A stretch of DNA of 64,000 nt from NCBI GenBank assembly GCA_032988165.1, contig JANTQF010000050.1, positions 62,001 to 126,000 of the forward strand. The letters run 5' to 3'. The notes under the pieces were generated by a model. That model did no database searches. It saw only the letters and a list, made by a program, of their open reading frames with translations, and had not been told where the DNA came from. Source of the stretch: Emmonsiellopsis sp. PD_33. Lineage: Eukaryota; Ascomycota; Eurotiomycetes; Onygenales; Ajellomycetaceae. The position numbers and the translations under genes are program-made. Below, in pieces: positions 59,589 through 64,000 of this stretch. The first letter of the stretch is position 1. Every line of letters starts with the position of its first letter.

Positions 59589-59611
59589 ATTTCTATTTCT
59601 ATTTCTATTTC
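59589..59611 (+). repeat. Hexanucleotide repeat TTTCTA
   Basis: About 3.5 copies of TTTCTA in AT-rich, gene-free DNA. Confidence 0.75.
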
Positions 59612-59887
59612 CCGACTCCTACTCCCGAGAAAAACAAGGTTAACCTACCGCATTACCAGTTTAACGGACGTAAGTACTCCGTAGTAATGAAAAAGAAGTA
59701 AAAAACCCAAACAAAATTGAGGGAGAGATCATGTGTGAATTAAAAAAAAAATAAAAAATTTAAGTTAAACTTTTTTCAGGAACAGGGATATTTTGATATT
59801 TATTATCTTCGGTACCAAAGGACATACATAAAGCCAATTTTCTGCGCGGATAATGATAGGTAGGAGAATTGGTGAAGGTTTCGGGCA

Positions 59888-59924
59888 AGGGGGCAAGAGG
59901 GGGGGGGGGGCGGGGGGGGGTGGG
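59888..59924 (+). repeat. Guanine tract, possible G-quadruplex
   Basis: Several runs of three or more G, including runs of twelve and nine, separated by one or a few other bases. This composition can fold into a quadruplex. It could also be a place where the assembly length is unreliable. Confidence 0.75.
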
Positions 59925-60415
59925 AAGACTGAAGGTGGAAGGTGGCGAGATCATATGGGTGTTCAACCATTACGGGCGTACAGTATCTGCGGGAGTGGGT
60001 AGATGCTGGAGTTGTATAAAAACTTCCAAGGTTGTCAGTTGACAGGCACATGGGAGATTTATATTGTTTTATTAGAGAGATGAATGGATTTCTATATGAA
60101 CTGGTTTCCTCTGGTGTCTGTCTGTCTGTTGATGGCAATATCTTTACAAAACTATGGAATGTTTTAATAAATGGACATTGGATAGAAGCCCACACACGCT
60201 GTGTTGTATGTATGTGCATACATAAATGTACATATGCATGGACGGACACCCCTGTCAATGCATTGCCGGCAAGGGAAGGTTTGGGATTTGTCGTCATGGG
60301 CTTCATGAATCATGAACCAACGCCCCTTGTCAATTTTTAGGTTGTTGAGGATTCGAACCTTGCAGCGTGGGATGGCATTGTAACAGAAGTGAAAAAACAA
60401 GAATAATCACGGCCT

Positions 60416-60441
60416 TTTCTCTCTCTCTCTCTCTTTTTTTT
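60416..60441 (+). repeat. CT microsatellite followed by T run
   Basis: About eight CT dinucleotides run into a stretch of T. It lies in the long region upstream of the C2H2 regulator. Confidence 0.8.
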
Positions 60442-61545
60442 ACTTTGTGATTGGCCTTTCAGGCAAAATATAGAGCAGTTTTTTGCCCTGCCGAAAGCTT
60501 GTTAATCGTGAATGGTTTGCTCTGGTGAGAAATTCCGGGTCCCGCCCGCTGTTGGGGACTTGAACAGCATGAAGGAAGAATAATATCAAAACTATTCTTT
60601 TTAAACTTTTCTAGTTAGGAGTTTAAAAAGGATGTAGGTAAACTAGTTATGTAACTATGCGTTGTCCATCTGTCGCCCAGGTAGAAAATATACAGCGCCG
60701 TTGCAGAGAGCATGGCGTTTCTTATCTGCGAAATACCGCGCAGAGTCAGGGCAGTCACGGGCATGATGAGCGTCCTGTTGTTGCCAAGAAACGCACACGT
60801 ATCCAAGCACTGTCACTGGGTGCACGCAGGCTGAGTAATCGCCACAGCCCGGCGTGGTTGCTGCACTTGCCACGGGGGTTTGGCCACGGCCGGCGAGCAT
60901 TGGGATCGCCGGGCGTATTGGCGTATGGTAACGGGGTGTATTGGATTGGCAGCTCCTACATCGGGCAGGAGACAGCCAGTTCACGATAGCTGGACTGGAC
61001 TTTCCATCCCTCCATTCCCATCCCACGCCGTCTTCTCTCTTCTCTTCTCCTCCTCTTCGCTCTCCAGTCCCCAGCCATTGACTCTCCCCTCCGTCCGTCT
61101 CTCCGCCCGTCCCGCCCGCCGTGCTCTTCCTCCCGCCGTTGTTGGTCTCTCTGCGTTTGTTTTCTTTTTCTTTCTCTCTCTTTTTTTGCAGCCAAACCCG
61201 TCCGAGAGGCATCGTTTTTTGGCCTCCCGCATTGCCACGCGAAAGCAACCCAAACTTCGGAGGCACCCAAATCTGCACCCAGAGCAGCCCTAATAGTAAG
61301 TAAGTTTGCACCGTCCCGTGGGTTTGTTACGTGCGAGTTCGTGGGCCGAAAAAAGGGCACAAAGTCTATCTGTCCATCTATCCCCAGGCATATCGCATCT
61401 CCTCAGGTTGGGCGGGAGGTTGAGCCCGGCTTAACTAAGGCGCCTGCTCCGCTCGCTAGCCCCAAGCCGCGCTTTTTCTTTTCTTTTCTCTGCTCGCTCC
61501 CTCCACTGTCCATCCACTGCGAACTTCTGCCACTCGCTTGATTTC

Positions 61546-61634
61546 GTCTCTCTCTCTCTCTTACACTCTCACTCGCTCTCTCACACACACTGTCTCTCTC
61601 TTCTCCCTTCGCTCTTCTCTCTCTCTCTCTCTCT
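61546..61634 (+). repeat. CT-rich leader tract
   Basis: Two CT microsatellites (61546-61560 and 61616-61634) with pyrimidine-rich DNA between. Long CT-rich stretches just upstream of the start are common in leaders and core promoters of strongly regulated filamentous-fungal genes. Here they lie 560-650 bp before the regulator ATG. Confidence 0.7.
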
Positions 61635-61967
61635 GCTCGAGTCTCGAGTCGTTCCTTGTCCTGCGTGGTGGAGCCGGTGGAAGCATCCTCTATCCCCCCT
61701 CCCTTGTCCACTGCATCCTCCCAGCCAGCCGTCGACCTCCACCTTCTCCGTCCCCACGTGGAGCCTAGTCTGGCTGCTCGCCCTCGCTGCTTCGCCTATC
61801 CCCATCCATCGCTCTCTGTTGCTGCTCTCTGACGCGCTTTGACAGCCCAGCTCCCCTCGCCCTTGTTCTGGTCGCGCCACCTTCGCGGCCCTTCATTCTT
61901 TCTTGGTCAGTCTCCTCCCTCCTCCTTGACGAACCCGGGGCTGCCCCAGCCCGTTTTTGGCGGCGTG

Positions 61968-62087
61968 ATGTGCGCATGGCGCGGACCACGAAGGAGAACA
62001 AAGAACGCTGCGTGGGCGTTGCATGGAGAAAAAAAACATATGGCTGACAGCATGCAGTTTTCCCCATCAGCCACCCATCCCGGCTGA
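61968..62087 (+). other. Possible upstream open reading frame
   Basis: ATG 61968 opens a 39-codon frame (MCAWRGPRRR...) that stops 107 bp before the regulator ATG. Other ATGs lie inside it. If the transcript starts in or before the CT-rich tract, this would be a uORF able to lower translation of the main frame. The transcript start is not known. Confidence 0.35.
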
Positions 62088-62194
62088 GCAATTCTCTCTT
62101 CCGTCCCACGGACATTGAGCATCCCGCAATCGATGGTTTAGACGGCCCTAGCTCGCTCACGGTTCGAACTTTTCTCTCTTCTTTTCCTTCCGCT

Positions 62195-64000
62195 ATGGAT
62201 CCCAATATCAGAGCGCAAGTCTCGAGGCCCCCCTCCGCCAATCTTCCCCCCCAGGGCCCCCCGCCTCTGTCGTCGAATCTTCACCAGTACCAGCTGGGCC
62301 CCCATTATTCCATGGCGCAGCCGCAGCAGCATACCTTGCCCCCGCTCCAGCACCCCCAGAGCCATTCGCCCATGCAGCATGGCTACCTGGCACAGCCGTA
62401 CAGACACGACATGTCCAGGTACCCGCCCACCACCGCCAACGACGTGTATGCTGCATCGTCTGCTCCCATGCTGCCGCACACCACCATCAGCAGCTTGCCT
62501 CCCTCTTCTTTCCTGACCCACCACCATAGTCAACAATACCCGTCGCATGGCTTGCCACCTTCGTCGACCTCGCAAGCCTACCCCCAGCCCATTGCCCCTG
62601 CCCCCCCACGGGATAGAAGAGAATATGGTGCTTTACCTTCGGGTACGTTCAGCCAAGCAGAAAACCATCGTCCCATCTGGGGGAACGCGCAGGGCTTACC
62701 TAATAACTCAGCAGCTTTTGTCCCAAAGGACCCGCCCCGAACTCAGGTTGTGGGATCGCAAGGTAGGAGAGGCATTCTCCCAAGTGTCCCCGGACGCGCG
62801 GCTGCCATAACCAATGGAGCAAACGGCACGAAGAGCACCACGATTCCCGCCAAGGATGCCGATGGCAAGTTCCCTTGCCCCCACTGCAACAAGACATATC
62901 TTCATGCAAAGCATCTCAAGCGGCATCTACTGAGACGTAAGTACACCCTTCTTTGGCGCGTAATTTGTCGAGCCAGCTTTTTTTTTTAACCTTGAAATAT
63001 TTACAGATACTGGCGATCGCCCGTACATGTGTGTTCTCTGCAAAGATACCTTCTCCCGAAGCGATATTTTGAAGCGCCACTTCCAGAAATGCTCATTGCG
63101 CCGCGGTAATCCCACCGGTGTTAGCCACTTGTCGCATCCGCATGCGCATCTAAAGAAGGCTCAGGCTGCGGGCATTGTCCCCAAGCCAGTTTCAGGAGAT
63201 GTCAGTAGCTCCGTCCCGACTTCTAATGGCATTGTCGGAACTACGTTTGGCGAACCGCCTGTGAACGGGGTTTCAATGGCCCCGGGCCATCACCCCAGGT
63301 TCACGGAACAGCAGCCTCTCGGCTATCCGATGCAGCCTGTTGGCGGGATGACCCGTGGTCCAGTGGATCACGGATACGCCCAAAACCAGATGCATCAGAG
63401 AAGTTCCTGGATGGCTGAACCCAAACAGAATTCTTATCTCGCGCAGTCTGGAACTGACACAAATGGCCAGTCGAATGTTGACCTTCCACCCATCGATGCA
63501 GCCAAGTCTGCCACCGTACCTGACAGTAAACGTCCTGTCATGGCCACCGGCCCGACCCCCAACCAGTCTGGCGAGCTCGATTGGACTTCGATGTTCCAAG
63601 CCGGTACCCAAGATGGCTATAATATGCAGCCCATGTTCCCCTCGACGGTGGCCCCCGTTCCTGACACGATGCATACCCAAGTCGATGCAGGAGAGCGTAA
63701 ATATTACCCGGCGGCAACTAGCGGACACCAAGAAGGTGGTTTGAATGGCCTTTACTTAGCTTCCACCAGCTTGGGCGGTGACGGTACGCTCGGCTCCTAC
63801 CCCATATGGAATTTTAACAAGTCGCAGAATAACCCACTGCAAAATAAAACGGACCGACTCATTAACTTTTGCTTCCCTTCCGGATTACAGGAACCGTTCA
63901 ACCCGCTAGACAATAGTGCACAGCTAAAGGATTGCTTGACGGCCGATAACGTGAAACATTTTCTCGATCTTTTTACGAACTACCAGGGCCATTGGCCCTA
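62195..64000 (+). CDS. C2H2 zinc-finger and Fungal_trans transcription factor (partial)
   Basis: Two exons seen, 62195-62936 and 63007 to the window end, with a 70-nt intron (GTAAGT...TTACAG). The frame is still open at 64000, so the 3' part is missing. The first 220 residues are Pro/Gln/His-rich. Two C2H2 fingers follow: FPCPHCNKTYLHAKHLKRHL with its last His split by the intron, then YMCVLCKDTFSRSDILKRHF ending in QKC. The linker TGDRPY is the usual finger linker. After a disordered stretch the sequence enters LINFCFPSGLQEPFNPLDNS and a FTNYQGHWP segment, the opening of a PF04082-type domain. C2H2 fingers fused to Fungal_trans occur in a family of nuclear regulators in Pezizomycotina. I cannot name the orthologue. 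It lies at the end of the 12-kb gene-free region. Confidence 0.88.

Larger units (their letters stand above)
50059..62194. other. 12-kb region without a supportable gene, upstream of a C2H2 regulator
   Basis: I looked for joined exons, known motifs and long frames on both strands and found none that convince. Frames of 90-178 codons at 50860, 56449, 57097, 57657 and 58058 overlap others on the opposite strand and match nothing I know. The region has several homopolymer and microsatellite runs, and ends in a pyrimidine-rich leader before the regulator at 62195. It may be long promoter DNA, hold non-coding RNA genes, or contain lineage-specific short genes I cannot recognise. Confidence 0.5.

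Noticed and set aside
60340..60370. tRNA-like T-arm (GATTCGAACC) near 60350
   Set aside because: No matching acceptor stem, D-arm or anticodon arm could be laid out on either strand.
1..64000. CRISPR arrays, operons, riboswitches, rRNA genes
   Set aside because: No direct-repeat/spacer arrays or rRNA-like sequence were seen. The intron-rich eukaryotic genes make bacterial-type features unlikely.

Overview
The window is nuclear DNA of a filamentous ascomycete. Genes carry short introns (about 45-130 nt) with GTAAGT-like donors and CTAAC-type branch sites. The gene set fits: Zn2Cys6 and C2H2+Fungal_trans regulators, ATG5, TDP1, a Boi/Pob1-like SAM-PH protein, a CHIP-type U-box ligase and a mitochondrial class 2 dihydroorotate dehydrogenase. 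Eurotiomycetes, perhaps Onygenales, is my best guess from protein flavour and the long AT-rich spacers. That placement is inference.

Layout. 1-8.0 kb: no gene I can support. 8.0-19.1 kb: housekeeping block of SAM-PH protein (+), ATG5 (-), TDP1 (+, divergent from ATG5), acyl-CoA-binding protein (-) and CHIP-like U-box/TPR protein (-). 20.5-24.1 kb: a large secreted Cys-rich, Ser/Thr-rich wall-type protein (+). 25.2-40.0 kb: a metabolic block of TIM-barrel isomerase (TPI paralogue, -), Zn2Cys6 regulator (+), GH88 unsaturated glucuronyl hydrolase (-), ACS-family MFS transporter (+), DUF2264 protein (+) and RpiB-family isomerase (+). 40.5-42.1 kb: dihydroorotate dehydrogenase (-). 43.3-44.6 kb: a broken locus with an SNF2 helicase-C fragment. 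45.8-50.1 kb: a low-complexity conserved protein and two small genes that look like divergent tandem paralogues. 50.1-62.2 kb: about 12 kb with no convincing gene, leading into a C2H2/Fungal_trans regulator that runs off the right edge.

How they may work together. The most interesting unit is 27.9-37.8 kb. A GH88 enzyme without a signal peptide, an anion-type MFS permease, a DUF2264 protein and a Zn2Cys6 regulator look like a catabolic cluster for delta-4,5-unsaturated uronides released by an extracellular polysaccharide lyase. It is flanked by two sugar isomerases (TPI-like and RpiB-like) that both carry substitutions at positions normally used for triose or ribose phosphate. They could be a tetrulose-phosphate isomerase pair (LerI/DerI-like), or the RpiB could act on the keto-uronate released by GH88 (DhuI-like). 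Splice sites were worked out by hand from reading frames and consensus signals. No alignment or database search was run.
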